Source of the DNA: Rugamonas fusca
Lineage (GTDB): Bacteria > Pseudomonadota > Gammaproteobacteria > Burkholderiales > Burkholderiaceae_D
Length of the DNA: 64,000 nt
Reading direction: 5' to 3'
NCBI RefSeq assembly: GCF_014042365.1
Contig: NZ_JACEZS010000003.1
Location: 248,001 to 312,000, forward strand
A program made the translations under genes and the position numbers. Positions within the stretch are counted from its first letter, which is position 1. Each line of letters starts with the position of its first letter. Below, in pieces: positions 29,989 to 40,022 of this stretch. The notes beneath the pieces are model-generated. The model did no database searches and had not been told where the DNA came from. It saw only the letters and a list, made by a program, of their open reading frames with translations.

Positions 29989-30432
29989 ATGAACATACAG
30001 ATCGGCGACATCGGCCACATCATCCAGCTGTCCATCGCCCCCGTCTTCCTGCTGACGGGCGTGGGCACCTTCCTGACGGTGCTGATCAACCGCCTGGCCC
30101 GCATCATCGACCGTTCGCGGGTGCTGGAGGACCGGCTGGACGTGGGTTATAACGATGCCTACCTCGATGAACTCGATACCCTGTACCGGCGCTCGCACCT
30201 GATCAACGTGTCGATCACGCTGTCCACCTCGTGCGCCTTGCTGATCTGCCTGATCATCGCCATGTTGTTCCTGGACGATATCACCAACCTGCCGCTCGAT
30301 AAGTACATCGCCGGCATGTTCGTGCTGGCCATGGTGTGTCTGGTCGGCAGCCTGGTGTCGTTCCTGCGCGAGATCTTTATCGCCTCGGCGGCCATGCGTT
30401 CCCACCGCCACGTGCGCCAGCCGGTAAAATAA
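29989..30432 (+). CDS. DUF2721 membrane protein
   Basis: A 147-residue protein with three hydrophobic helices (FLLTGVGTFLTVLINRLARIIDRSR, INVSITLSTSCALLICLIIAMLF, AGMFVLAMVCLVGSLVSFLREIFIA). The segment APVFLLTGVGTFLTVLINRLARIIDR is characteristic of the DUF2721 family of inner-membrane proteins of unknown function. It follows pip by 63 bp and may share its transcript. Confidence 0.8.
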   Translation: MNIQIGDIGHIIQLSIAPVFLLTGVGTFLTVLINRLARIIDRSRVLEDRLDVGYNDAYLDELDTLYRRSHLINVSITLSTSCALLICLIIAMLFLDDITNLPLDKYIAGMFVLAMVCLVGSLVSFLREIFIASAAMRSHRHVRQPVK

Positions 30433-30485
30433 GCACCGTCGTCCGGCGCCCGCCGCCACCTCTTTTGACCGAATCGAATACCATC

Positions 30486-30938
30486 ATGCACGATTATCAA
30501 CGCCCCCCCACCCTGTACCGCTACGGCGTGCGCGAAGACCTGGAGCTGGCCCTGCGCCAGGGGCAATTCGTGCTGCGCCCCGCGTCGAACTGCCTGACGC
30601 TGAGCTTTTCCCAGGTATGGGACGGCAAGCTGTTCGAGCAGTTCAACGCCGACAGCTGCCTGATCATCCACAACACGGAAGAATTCGGCGAGCGCGTGCA
30701 CCGCGCCGTGCAGCGCGCGCTGCCCAGCTGGGCCGGCATCGACGGCGCCGTGGAATACGGCACCCGCGCCGCCCTGGGCGCGGCCTTCACCAAGACGGCG
30801 GCCGAGGCCGATGAGCACGAATGGCTGTTCGCGTGGCGCGCCATGCAAAGCCAGCTCAGTCTCAATCCCATCCTGATCAAGATCGGCAGCCTGGAGAATT
30901 TCGCCGAGCTGCGCGACCGCGATACCTACCTGGCGTAA
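30486..30938 (+). CDS. conserved hypothetical protein
   Basis: A protein of 150 residues starting MHDYQRPPTLYRYGVRED, soluble, with no signal peptide. I do not recognise the family. It contains RQGQFVLRPASNCLTLSFSQVWD and GAVEYGTRAALGAAFTKTAAEADEHEWLFAWRAMQ, suggesting a compact mixed alpha/beta fold. It starts 53 bp after the DUF2721 gene on the same strand, so it is likely the third gene of a pip-DUF2721 cluster. Confidence 0.65.
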   Translation: MHDYQRPPTLYRYGVREDLELALRQGQFVLRPASNCLTLSFSQVWDGKLFEQFNADSCLIIHNTEEFGERVHRAVQRALPSWAGIDGAVEYGTRAALGAAFTKTAAEADEHEWLFAWRAMQSQLSLNPILIKIGSLENFAELRDRDTYLA

Positions 30939-30986
30939 TCCCGGCGGCGCGGCCGGTGACGCCGGCCGCCGCCACGGGCGTGTTGT

Positions 30987-31556
30987 TCAGTCGCGCTTGC
31001 TGTCGAGCCGCGTGAGCACGGCCGCCATCATGCGTTCGATATCGTGGCGGATGATCTTCGCCCCCAGGATGCCTGGCACGTAGAAGTTGGGCACCAGCCG
31101 CCCCGTGTAGATCACCTTGGTGCCGCCCGTTTCCGGCACGGGCACCAGTTCCCAGTGTGATTCATAGTGCTTCATGTCGCCCGAGATGAGGGCGATGTCG
31201 ATCGACGTCGTCGGCTGCTCGGTGGCGCGCACGATCAGGTGGATGGACTTGGACATGAACAGGAAGCGGGCCGTGCCGAACTGTTCAATGATGACTTCAT
31301 TGCCATTGCGGGCCAACACCCTGCATGACTCCAGGTCCGGCACGAATTCGACCATCCGTTCATAGTCCGTCAGGATGCGCCACACGGTGGCGGGCGAGGC
31401 CTGCACCGTGCCGGCCGCGTTCACTTCGAACAGGTGCAGCACATCGAGCTCCACCCGGTTCACCGACACTTCCAGCTTGGGTAGTTCAAGCCTGGGTGTT
31501 TGCGCCATGGCGGGGGCGGTCACACCGAGCATCAGGAACAGAAGGAATCGCATCAT
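30987..31556 (-). CDS. secreted SRPBCC (START/polyketide-cyclase-like) protein
   Basis: A 189-residue protein with a signal peptide (MMRFLLFLMLGVTAPAMAQ) followed by an SRPBCC fold domain: GTVQASPATVWRILTDYERMVEFVPDLESCRVLARNGNEV is the standard start of the Polyketide_cyc/coenzyme Q-binding domain, and SHWELVPVPETGGTKVIYTGRLVPNFYVPG the second half. A periplasmic lipid- or ligand-binding role is plausible but unproven. It converges with the preceding plus-strand gene. Confidence 0.8.
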   Translation of the reverse strand: MMRFLLFLMLGVTAPAMAQTPRLELPKLEVSVNRVELDVLHLFEVNAAGTVQASPATVWRILTDYERMVEFVPDLESCRVLARNGNEVIIEQFGTARFLFMSKSIHLIVRATEQPTTSIDIALISGDMKHYESHWELVPVPETGGTKVIYTGRLVPNFYVPGILGAKIIRHDIERMMAAVLTRLDSKRD

Positions 31557-31634
31557 CTTTCCAGCGTAAGGGAAAGGGTGGCAGAATACAAGAGTGGTAC
31601 GTTCTGGTTACAAATCGGCAGCCGCGTCGCGCCG

Positions 31635-31673
31635 CCTTGGCGAGTCGCCCAGGCGACTCGCCAAGGCGACTCG
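31635..31673. repeat. perfect 15-bp inverted repeat with a third partial copy
   Basis: CCTTGGCGAGTCGCC (31635-31649) is inverted at 31652-31666 with a 2-nt spacer, and a further GGCGACTCG follows at 31665-31673. There is no T-run, so it is not an intrinsic terminator. It lies about 70-110 bp upstream of the fadH start, between two divergent genes. Confidence 0.7.
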
Positions 31674-31678
31674 TTTAG

Positions 31679-33781
<2,103 letters not shown>

Positions 33782-33819
33782 CGGGGCGCGCTATCGGGGG
33801 AAAAGCGGGCTCAAGAAGC

Positions 33820-33882
33820 GGGGTCAGGTCCGGCAATGCGCCAGCGGTGGCGCGATGCCGGACCTGACCCCGTCCTTTTTTT
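33820..33882 (+). terminator. long palindromic (REP-like) element acting as terminator
   Basis: GGGGTCAGGTCCGGCA (33820-33835) is perfectly inverted at 33856-33871, with an inner second stem (TGCGCCA / TGGCGCG). A run of seven T follows. It terminates fadH, overlapping the 3' end of the convergent gene. The motif GGGTCAGG...CCTGACCC is typical of dispersed betaproteobacterial REP-type palindromes. Confidence 0.8.
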
Positions 33883-35002
33883 ACAGCTTGCGCACCACCA
33901 CGCAGCCGATCGAGTAACCGGCGCCGAACGAGCAGATCACGCCCAGCTGGCCGGCGGCCAGGTCGTCCGAATGTTTGTGGAAGGCGATGATGGAGCCGGC
34001 CGACGAGGTGTTGGCGTAGGTGTCCAGGATCACCGGCGCTTCGCCCGGTTCGGCGTCGCGGCCCAGCACCATGCGGCTGATCAGCAGGTTCATGTTCAGG
34101 TTGGCCTGGTGCAGCCAGTAGCGGCTCACCTGCGGCACTTCCAGGCCGGCGCCGGCGATGGTGGCCTTGATCATCTCGGCGGCCATCGGGCACACGTCCT
34201 TGAACACCTTGCGGCCCTGCTGGCGGAACAGCTTGTCCGGCTGGCCGATGCCCGCTTCGTCGAAGCGGTTCAGGAAGCCGAAGTTGTTGCGGATGTTGTT
34301 CGAGAACGCCGTCTTGAGCTGGGTTTCCAGGATTTCGAAGCGGTGCGGGCCCTGGGCCGTGGCCGCGTCCTCGATCACGATCGCCGTGCAGGCGTCGCCG
34401 AAGATGAAGTGGCTGTCGCGGTCGCGCCAGTTCAGGTGGCCGCTGGTGATTTCCGGATTGAGCACCAGCACGGCGCGCGCCTGGCCGCTCTTGATGGCCG
34501 CCACGGCCGTCTGGATGCCGAACGTGGCCGACGAGCAGGCCACGTTCATGTCGAAGCCGTAGCCATCGATGTCCAGCGCCTGCTGCACTTCCACCGCCAT
34601 GGCCGGGTAGGCGCGCTGCATGTTGCTGCAGGCGACCAGCACCATGTCGATGTCGGCCGCCGTGCGGCCGGCGCGGTCCAGCGCCTGACGGGCGGCGGCC
34701 ACGCAGATTTCGGCCTGCAGCGACAGTTCGTCGTCGCCGCGCTCGGGGATGCGCGACACCATGCGCTCGGGATCGAGGATGCCGCTCTTTTCCATCACGA
34801 AGCGCGACTTGATGCCGGACGCTTTCTCGATGAAGCCGACGCTGGACGGCTCCAGCGCGGTCACGCTGCCGTCCGCGATGGCGGCCGCGTGGTCGGCGTT
34901 GAATTTTTCGACATAGGCGTTGAAGCTGGCGACCAGCTCCTCGTTGGAGATCGATTGCGCTGGCGTAAAGAGGCCGGTACCGCTGATGACGGCTTGTTTC
35001 AT
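33881..35002 (-). CDS. beta-ketoacyl-ACP synthase III homologue
   Basis: A 373-residue thiolase-fold enzyme with the KAS III triad: Cys156 in [12 protein letters not shown], His in [11 protein letters not shown] and Asn in [12 protein letters not shown]. The length and N-terminal insertion ([17 protein letters not shown]) differ from housekeeping FabH (about 317-330 residues) and resemble the 373-residue Pseudomonas PA3286 type, which condenses octanoyl-CoA from beta-oxidation with malonyl-ACP. Its position beside fadH fits that role. The substrate is inference. Confidence 0.85.
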   Translation of the reverse strand: MKQAVISGTGLFTPAQSISNEELVASFNAYVEKFNADHAAAIADGSVTALEPSSVGFIEKASGIKSRFVMEKSGILDPERMVSRIPERGDDELSLQAEICVAAARQALDRAGRTAADIDMVLVACSNMQRAYPAMAVEVQQALDIDGYGFDMNVACSSATFGIQTAVAAIKSGQARAVLVLNPEITSGHLNWRDRDSHFIFGDACTAIVIEDAATAQGPHRFEILETQLKTAFSNNIRNNFGFLNRFDEAGIGQPDKLFRQQGRKVFKDVCPMAAEMIKATIAGAGLEVPQVSRYWLHQANLNMNLLISRMVLGRDAEPGEAPVILDTYANTSSAGSIIAFHKHSDDLAAGQLGVICSFGAGYSIGCVVVRKL

Positions 35003-35151
35003 GGGTAAACTTTCAAATATGGTAATGGGCTGGCGCCGCGAGTGAGCAAATTCTACACAATGGCGGGCCCGATCAGCGCATTTTCTAATCGCCCGCTTGA
35101 TTTTTTTGCGGACCGCGCCCGCGTGGCGGGGGCGGTCCGTTGTGTCGTCGC

Positions 35152-36600
35152 CTATTTTTTGCTCAGGTCTTTCTTGACGGTGGGGCTCGCCACCTGCACC
35201 AGCTTGGATTCCGACTTGGCCAGTTGCACCGGCAAGCCTTTCAGGTGGTTCAGCGCCTGGGATAGCTGGAAGTCGTCATTGCTGCCGTATTCGAGCGGCT
35301 TGCGCTGCTTTTCCATCGCCATCACGCGTAACTGTTCTTCCAGCTCGTCGCGGTTGGTCTTGGCGCTTTCCTGGTCGCGGTCGTTGGACAAATGCTTGTC
35401 GAGGTCGGCTTCGCGCGTGCGCAGGCTGTTCAGGCCGTCGTCATTGGCGTTCTCGTCCACCACCAGGTCGGGCGAGATGCCCTTGGCCTGGATCGAGCGG
35501 CCATTGGGCGTGTAGTAGCGGGCCGTGGTCAGCTTGACGGCCGTGTCCGGCGTGAGCTGGCGGATGGTCTGCACGGAGCCCTTGCCGAAGGTCTGGGTGC
35601 CGATGATGGCGGCGCGCTTGTAGTCCTGCAGCGCGCCGGCCACGATTTCCGAGGCTGAGGCCGATCCCGTGTTGACCAGCACCACCATCGGCACCTTCTT
35701 GACGGCCTCGGGCAGCTTGGCCAGCGCGTCGCTGTCATTGCGCAGGGCATAGTATTCGGGCCGGCCGTAGAAGATCTGCTTGGAATCGGGCAGCTGGCCG
35801 TTGGTGGAGACGATGGCCGAGTCGCGCGGCAGGAAGGCGGCCGCCACGCCAATGGCCCCTTGCAGCACGCCGCCGGGGTCGTTGCGCAGGTCCAGCACCA
35901 GGCCCTTGATGTTGGGGTCTTGCTTGTACAGTTCGACAATCTTGGCGGCCAGGTCATCGACGGTCGGTTCCTGGAACTGGGAGATGCGCAGCCAGGCGTA
36001 GCCCGGTTCGATCAGCTTGCCCTTGACGCTTTTCTGGCGGATTTCCTCGCGGGCGATGGAAAACACCAGCGGCTCCGTCTCGCCCTTGCGCAAGATGGTC
36101 AGGTTGACCTTGGTGTGCGGCTCGCCGCGCATCTTCTTCACGGAGTCGTCCAGGCTCATGCCCTTGACGGGGGTGCCGTCGAGCCGCGTGATCAGGTCAC
36201 CGGCCTTGATGCCGGCCCGGTAGGCGGGCGAATCCTCGATCGGCGACACGATCTTGATATAGCCTTCCTCGCTCTGGCCGATCTCGATGCCCAGGCCGAC
36301 GAACTTGCCCTGCGAGCCTTCACGCAGCTCGGCATAGGCTTTCTTGTCCAGGTAGGCCGAATGGGGATCGAGCGAGGCGACCATGCCGGCGATAGCTTCG
36401 GTCAGCAACTTCTTGTCCTCGACCGGCTCCACGTAGTCCGACTTGATGAGGCCGTACACGTCGGCCAGCTGGCGCAATTCCTCCAGGGGCAGGGCAGGTT
36501 CCACGGGCTTTTGCGCCATCGCGGAAAACTGTAGCGACACGGCGATGCCGGCGATGACGCCCAGGCCAACCAGCCCGGTACTCTTGAGTTTCTTGCCCAT
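35152..36600 (-). CDS. S41 C-terminal processing protease (CtpA-like)
   Basis: A 482-residue exported serine protease: N-terminal signal or anchor ([21 protein letters not shown]), PDZ domain ([39 protein letters not shown]), then the S41 core with nucleophile Ser in [15 protein letters not shown] and Lys in [13 protein letters not shown]. These proteases trim C-termini of periplasmic proteins and cell-wall hydrolases. The stop is TAG at 35152. A GC-rich hairpin follows, but with A rather than T after it on this strand. Confidence 0.95.
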   Translation of the reverse strand: MGKKLKSTGLVGLGVIAGIAVSLQFSAMAQKPVEPALPLEELRQLADVYGLIKSDYVEPVEDKKLLTEAIAGMVASLDPHSAYLDKKAYAELREGSQGKFVGLGIEIGQSEEGYIKIVSPIEDSPAYRAGIKAGDLITRLDGTPVKGMSLDDSVKKMRGEPHTKVNLTILRKGETEPLVFSIAREEIRQKSVKGKLIEPGYAWLRISQFQEPTVDDLAAKIVELYKQDPNIKGLVLDLRNDPGGVLQGAIGVAAAFLPRDSAIVSTNGQLPDSKQIFYGRPEYYALRNDSDALAKLPEAVKKVPMVVLVNTGSASASEIVAGALQDYKRAAIIGTQTFGKGSVQTIRQLTPDTAVKLTTARYYTPNGRSIQAKGISPDLVVDENANDDGLNSLRTREADLDKHLSNDRDQESAKTNRDELEEQLRVMAMEKQRKPLEYGSNDDFQLSQALNHLKGLPVQLAKSESKLVQVASPTVKKDLSKK

Positions 36601-36957
36601 GTTTCACCTGTTGAATCTATCCATCCGGCGTTGCTGCCGCGCGGTCGGCGCTGGCGTAACGCTACGATTCAGTATAAACCTGATTTCCGGCAAACGTAGT
36701 ATCCAATGCGTAATGATTTACACGTTTTTTTTCCATCGCGCGTGCAGCCACCTTAGCAGCATGCACGACTGTAAATGTTGCGCCAGGCCGGGTTTTGTTT
36801 GCACTGTGTAACGCCTGGGTTGACGACGGTAAGCAATTGTAAGAATCCCTGCCTGGCCGGCGTTCGCGGCCTACACTGGACTTGTATTTCTCTCTACCCT
36901 GAAGTGGTTCTTTGCCTGCGCACTCGTCGCAGGCATTTTTTTGTCCTGGGAGTATTC
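36601..36957. other. intergenic region between the divergent S41 protease and Spy-like genes
   Basis: This 357-bp stretch holds no supportable gene. The left part should contain the protease promoter. The right part contains an AT-rich segment and the hairpin described separately. I see no clear sigma-70 consensus or transcription-factor box. Confidence 0.5.
36914..36942 (+). terminator. terminator-like hairpin in the leader of the Spy-like gene
   Basis: A stem GCCTGCG / CGCAGGC with a 7-nt loop is followed by A and seven T. It ends 15 bp before the ATG at 36958 and no gene lies upstream on this strand. It may be an attenuator or the end of a small RNA. Its T-run directly precedes the ribosome site GGGAG. 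Confidence 0.65.
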
Positions 36958-37515
36958 ATGCTGTCAAAATTGCTGCCTGTTCGTCCACGTCACCTGGGCG
37001 CGGCCCTGCTGCTGAGCGCGGCCACCTTGCCCGCCTTCGCCCTGCCTGTGATGGAGATGCAGGCCGAGGATTTGCTGCCGATGGCGTCCGAACTGAAGAC
37101 GGCGCTGAACCTGAACGCCAACCAGCAAACCCTGTGGCAGCAGACGGAAAGCAAGACCCGCGCGCTGCTGCGCGAGCGCCAGGCGCGCCGCGAGCGCCTG
37201 CAAACCGTCAGCAAGGCTGGCCTGGATGCGCCCGGTGTTGAACTGCGTGATCTGGTGGCCGCGGTCGATGCGGAGTCGGCCACCACGGCGGCCGAGGAAA
37301 AGCAGTTGCGCCAATGGTGGCCGACTGTCAACGACGCGCTGAGCGAATCGCAGCGCCGGGTCGTGGCCAACCAGCTGGCCGAGCAATTGCTGCGCATGCC
37401 AGACAATGGCGGCCACAGCGGTGCCGCGCCCCGTGCGCGCGAGGAGGGGGGCGATCACAGCCGTGGCGGCCACCACCGCCAGGGTGGCGCGGGCATGGGC
37501 ATGCCGGGCGGTTGA
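36958..37515 (+). CDS. Spy/CpxP-like (LTXXQ-type) periplasmic protein
   Basis: A 185-residue protein with a signal peptide (PRHLGAALLLSAATLPAFA) and helical repeats typical of the Spy/CpxP family: LKTALNLNANQQTLWQQTESKTRALLRERQARRERLQ and WPTVNDALSESQRRVVANQLAEQLL, two LTxxQ-like segments. The C-terminus is disordered and His/Gly-rich (GGDHSRGGHHRQGG), so metal binding is possible. CpxP/Spy proteins are stress-induced chaperones or regulators of sensor kinases. It is followed 145 bp later by a TonB-dependent receptor. Confidence 0.7.
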   Translation: MLSKLLPVRPRHLGAALLLSAATLPAFALPVMEMQAEDLLPMASELKTALNLNANQQTLWQQTESKTRALLRERQARRERLQTVSKAGLDAPGVELRDLVAAVDAESATTAAEEKQLRQWWPTVNDALSESQRRVVANQLAEQLLRMPDNGGHSGAAPRAREEGGDHSRGGHHRQGGAGMGMPGG

Positions 37516-37660
37516 TGGTGGGTTATGGGCGCTGGATGCGCGCCGTGCATGGGGTGTGTATCGTAAAGTAAAAAACAACTGTTGGCGGTCATTTGAGGCC
37601 AGCAGGCGGGCTAGAATGCGGGCGCGGATTTTCGTCCGTGACGATGCCACCCGATACCTC

Positions 37661-39883
37661 ATGAGCAAACTGTTTCCCTACGCCTGCCTGGCCTTGCTGG
37701 CCACCCTGGCCGACACGGCCGCCCAGGCCCAGAACGCGGCCCCCCAGCCAGCCGATGCCAGCGCCACCGCCGCCCAGCCCGCGGCCGGGCCGGACGGCCA
37801 TCCCATCCAGCAAGTGACTGTCAGCGGCGGGCGCGCCAGCGACATGGACGAGCGCCGCCATTCCACGGCCGCCAAGCAAGTCTATGGCCGCGAGGAACTG
37901 GATCGCAACGGCGACACCAGCCTGGCCGACGTGCTCAAGCGCCTGCCCGGCGTCACCATCGGCGGCCGCCCCGGCCGGGGCGGCGACATCCGCATGCGCG
38001 GCCTGGGCAGCGGCTACACGCAAATCCTCGTCAACGGCGAGCGCCCGCCGGCCGGCTTTTCCATGGACAGCCTGTCGCCGGACCAGGTGGAACGGGTGGA
38101 AATCATGCGCGGCCCGGTGGCCGAACACAGCACGCGCGCCATCGCCGGCACCATCAACATCGTGCTGCGCGAGGGCTACCAGCTCAAGGACAAGCAGCTC
38201 AAGCTGACCGATACGGTGGAGCAGGGCCAGCACGCGCCCAACGTATCGCTGACCGTGCCGGGCAGGGTGGGCAACCTGACCTATCTGCTGACCGGTACCG
38301 TGTTCGAGAACCGCCAGCACGACCACAACACCATTGCCTACCTGGACGCGGCCGGCGCCGTGCTCAAGGAACAACTGGAAACGGATGCGAGCAGCCGCAA
38401 GGCGCGCGGCATCCACCTGTCGCCACGCCTGTCCTACAAGTTCGCCGGCGGCGACCAACTGAACTTCCAGCCTTTCCTGATGAGCCTGCGCAGCGACACG
38501 ACGGCCACCAGCGTACTGGCCCAGAGCATCGGCCAGATGCCGCCCGAGTACGCCACGGCCGCCACCGGCAGCCATGCCGATACCACCTTCCTGCGCGGCT
38601 TCGGCAACTGGGTGCACAAGCTGGAGGGCGCGGCCAAGCTGGACGTCAAGTTCGGCTTCGGCCTGGGCCACAGCGGCAGCGACGCGCTGCGCTTGCAGTA
38701 CGACGGCGCCGGCCAGGAATCGAACCGTTTTACCGACAGCGACAGCACGCGCGACCGCAGCGCCAGCAGCGGCGGCAAGTACAGCACGCCACTGGGCAAG
38801 GACCACACGCTGGCGGCCGGCTGGGATGTGGAAGCGAGCCACCGCGAGCAGACCAAGACCTCGCTCGACAAGAACGGCGTGGCCCAGTTCGACGACTCGG
38901 GCGACACCCTGAGCGCCGACACGCGCCGCTACGCCGTGTTCGCGCAGGACGAGTGGGACATCACGTCGCAATGGTCGGCCTATGCCGGCCTGCGCTGGGA
39001 AGGCATCACCACCACCAGCCGGCGCGACAGCGGCGACGTGCACAACACCAGCAGCGTGCTCAGTCCCTTGCTGCATGGCGTGTGGCGCATCCCCGGCCAC
39101 GCGCGCGACCAGGTGCGCGCCAGCCTGACCAAGAGCTACAAGGCGGCCAACGTGCAGGACCTGATCGCCCTGCCATACCTGGCCCACCCGAACAACGCCA
39201 CCCATCCCGACCGCATGGGCAATCCCAACCTCAAGCCGGAACTGGCCAATGGTGTGGACCTGGCGTATGAACACTACCTGGGCCGCAGCGGCATCGTCAG
39301 CGTCAGCGGATTCGTGCGCGATATCGACAACCTGATCCGTCGTACCCTGACCAGCTACGACACGCCGCAAGGGCCGCATTACGTGTCCACACCATCGAAC
39401 GTGGGCCACGCGGGCACCAGCGGCATCGAGCTCGAGGCCAAGTTCCAGCTGGTGGAGCTGTTCGACGATGCGCCGGCCGTCGATGTCCGTTCCAACTACA
39501 GCCGCTTCTGGTCCAGCGTGGACGGCATTCCCGGCCCCAACAACCGGCTCGACCAGCAAGCCAGGCAGACGGCCAACCTGGGCGTGGATTATCACCTCAA
39601 GCAATGGCCGCTGACCGTGGGCGGCAGCGTCAACTGGACCCCGGCCACGGTGATCCAGACCAGCCTCACCCAGCAGGTGGAAACGGGCCGCAAGCGCGCG
39701 TTCGACGCCTACGCGCTGTGGAAGGTCGACCGCCGCAACCAGCTGCGCATCTCGGCCAGCAACCTGGCCCCGCTCGACAGCCTGAGCGGCAACGTCGTCA
39801 CGGCGCGCGGCGTGACCTCCAGCGCCGATGCGGATTATCAGACTTTCACGGTCTGGAGCGTGAAGCTGGAAACGAAGTTCTGA
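37661..39883 (+). CDS. TonB-dependent outer-membrane receptor
   Basis: A protein of 740 residues with a signal peptide (LFPYACLALLATLADTAAQA), a TonB-box-like IQQVTVSGG, a plug domain (LADVLKRLPGVTIGG, GGDIRMRGLGSGYTQILVNG, VERVEIMRGPVAEHSTRAIAG) and a beta-barrel ending in a Phe-terminal strand (VWSVKLETKF). It imports an unidentified substrate across the outer membrane using TonB energy; the plug resembles ferric-siderophore receptors. The ATG at 37661 is the only start giving a proper signal peptide. Three M13 peptidase genes follow on the same strand. Confidence 0.9.
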   Translation: MSKLFPYACLALLATLADTAAQAQNAAPQPADASATAAQPAAGPDGHPIQQVTVSGGRASDMDERRHSTAAKQVYGREELDRNGDTSLADVLKRLPGVTIGGRPGRGGDIRMRGLGSGYTQILVNGERPPAGFSMDSLSPDQVERVEIMRGPVAEHSTRAIAGTINIVLREGYQLKDKQLKLTDTVEQGQHAPNVSLTVPGRVGNLTYLLTGTVFENRQHDHNTIAYLDAAGAVLKEQLETDASSRKARGIHLSPRLSYKFAGGDQLNFQPFLMSLRSDTTATSVLAQSIGQMPPEYATAATGSHADTTFLRGFGNWVHKLEGAAKLDVKFGFGLGHSGSDALRLQYDGAGQESNRFTDSDSTRDRSASSGGKYSTPLGKDHTLAAGWDVEASHREQTKTSLDKNGVAQFDDSGDTLSADTRRYAVFAQDEWDITSQWSAYAGLRWEGITTTSRRDSGDVHNTSSVLSPLLHGVWRIPGHARDQVRASLTKSYKAANVQDLIALPYLAHPNNATHPDRMGNPNLKPELANGVDLAYEHYLGRSGIVSVSGFVRDIDNLIRRTLTSYDTPQGPHYVSTPSNVGHAGTSGIELEAKFQLVELFDDAPAVDVRSNYSRFWSSVDGIPGPNNRLDQQARQTANLGVDYHLKQWPLTVGGSVNWTPATVIQTSLTQQVETGRKRAFDAYALWKVDRRNQLRISASNLAPLDSLSGNVVTARGVTSSADADYQTFTVWSVKLETKF

Positions 39884-40022
39884 CCGGGAAGGACGGCGGC
39901 ATGGGGCGCGCGAATTTTCGCGTGCCGCGTGCGCGCGCTCGTGCTACATTGCCGGATTCCGGGCTACCCGCCCGGACGGCCCCGTGCGAACCCACCGCTA
40001 CCATGCCCTACAAGGACTTTTC

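Noticed and set aside
35108..35140. GC-rich hairpin as terminator of the S41 protease gene
   Set aside because: On the minus strand the stem is followed by A residues, not T; on the plus strand it is followed by TGTGTCG. The intrinsic-terminator rule is not met in either direction.
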